DNA of 53,351 nucleotides from NCBI RefSeq assembly GCF_004339675.1, contig NZ_SLVM01000022.1, positions 1 through 53,351 on the forward strand, in the 5' to 3' direction. Of this stretch, positions 53,234 to 53,351 are shown in pieces. The translations under genes and the position numbers were made by a program. Below the pieces are notes generated by a model that saw only the letters and a list, made by a program, of their open reading frames with translations, was not told where the DNA came from and searched no databases. Each line of letters opens with the position of its first letter. Within the stretch, counting starts at the first letter, position 1. The stretch is from Rhodovulum steppense. Its GTDB lineage: Bacteria > Pseudomonadota > Alphaproteobacteria > Rhodobacterales > Rhodobacteraceae.

Positions 53234-53351
53234 GTGCGGGTGGTTTTCGTTGTAGCCCTCGATCCAGCCTCCGATCAATCCGAGAACGGTCTGTGCATCC
53301 GGCAACGGCGTCACCTGGACGTAGTCGCGCTTCAGCGTTTTCACGAAAGCC
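53180..53351 (-). pseudogene. IS3-family transposase, truncated C-terminal part
   Basis: Frame reads in from the window edge: AFVKTLKRDYVQVTPLPDAQ, IGGWIEGYNENHPHSGLKM, RAPREVIAAQTAT. This is the end of the rve integrase core (OrfB) with its final catalytic-Glu region. No stop codon or terminal inverted repeat follows; the frame runs into the ornithine cyclodeaminase gene, so the IS end is missing. Confidence 0.8.

Overview
The window is a GC-rich chromosomal segment of an alphaproteobacterium, most likely order Rhodobacterales (Paracoccaceae). Pointers are the gene order tuf-rpsJ-S10/spc/alpha cluster-rplQ, the neighbourhood luxR-luxI-degP-rarA-crcB-rluC-ATP12, an AapJQMP/Bzt amino-acid importer, the rpmH-rnpA-yidD...ttcA...yidC-MOSC-engB...argB series, VPLPA-type sorting tails, and an intergenic hairpin repeat ending in TATTTTTGCCAAGAAGAAG. 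The genus cannot be named from the sequence alone.

Layout. 1-16625 is the ribosomal protein supercluster from the end of tuf to rplQ, including secY, adk and rpoA. It is interrupted twice by genes on the opposite strand: a small membrane protein between rplP and rpmC, and a VPLPA-CTERM surface protein (with a decayed paralogue next to it) between rpmD and rplO. At each break the upstream unit ends in a strong hairpin and the downstream unit has a good sigma70-like promoter, so the cluster seems to be rebuilt as separate transcription units. 16660-18229 holds a small divergent gene and a luxR-luxI quorum-sensing pair. 18298-26452 holds degP, rarA, crcB, a pseudouridine synthase, a HAD phosphatase and an ATP12-type F1 chaperone.

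The most striking object lies between rarA and crcB: a 2477-bp remnant of a Mu-like transposable phage (21043-23519). Its ends read TG...CA, it is flanked by a perfect 5-bp duplication (GTTTC), and each end carries two copies of an inverted putative transposase-binding site. It keeps an intact repressor gene with a near-palindromic operator, two small late or regulatory genes, and a fragment of the Mu I protease/scaffold gene; transposase and structural genes are gone. It split a copy of the local intergenic repeat, and an unsplit copy at 31211-31291 serves as an internal empty-site reference.

26679-31206 is an AapJQMP-type importer for polar amino acids. It is followed by a FeSII (Shethna protein II)/FdxD-like [2Fe-2S] ferredoxin preceded by a near-consensus sigma54 site, which suggests a link to nitrogen fixation although no nif gene is present here. 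31880-41040 is a mostly leftward housekeeping block (SixA-like phosphatase, argB, engB, acetyltransferase, MOSC, yidC, ttcA, yidD, rnpA, rpmH) with two rightward intruders. 41333-44914 holds a TVP38-type membrane protein, a pyridine-nucleotide-disulfide oxidoreductase and an orphan sensor kinase.

At tRNA-Arg(ACG) (44984-45060) there is a scar: the tail of a serine recombinase joined to an internal piece of an AGCS sodium/amino-acid symporter. Beyond it are an NYN-domain protein, a self-repressing TetR regulator, the iron exporter MbfA with a candidate Irr box over its transcription start, a second VPLPA-CTERM protein, and a metabolic run (AEC transporter, S-formylglutathione hydrolase, DUF188 protein, HAD hydrolase, ornithine cyclodeaminase-like protein). 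The window ends in a truncated IS3-family transposase.
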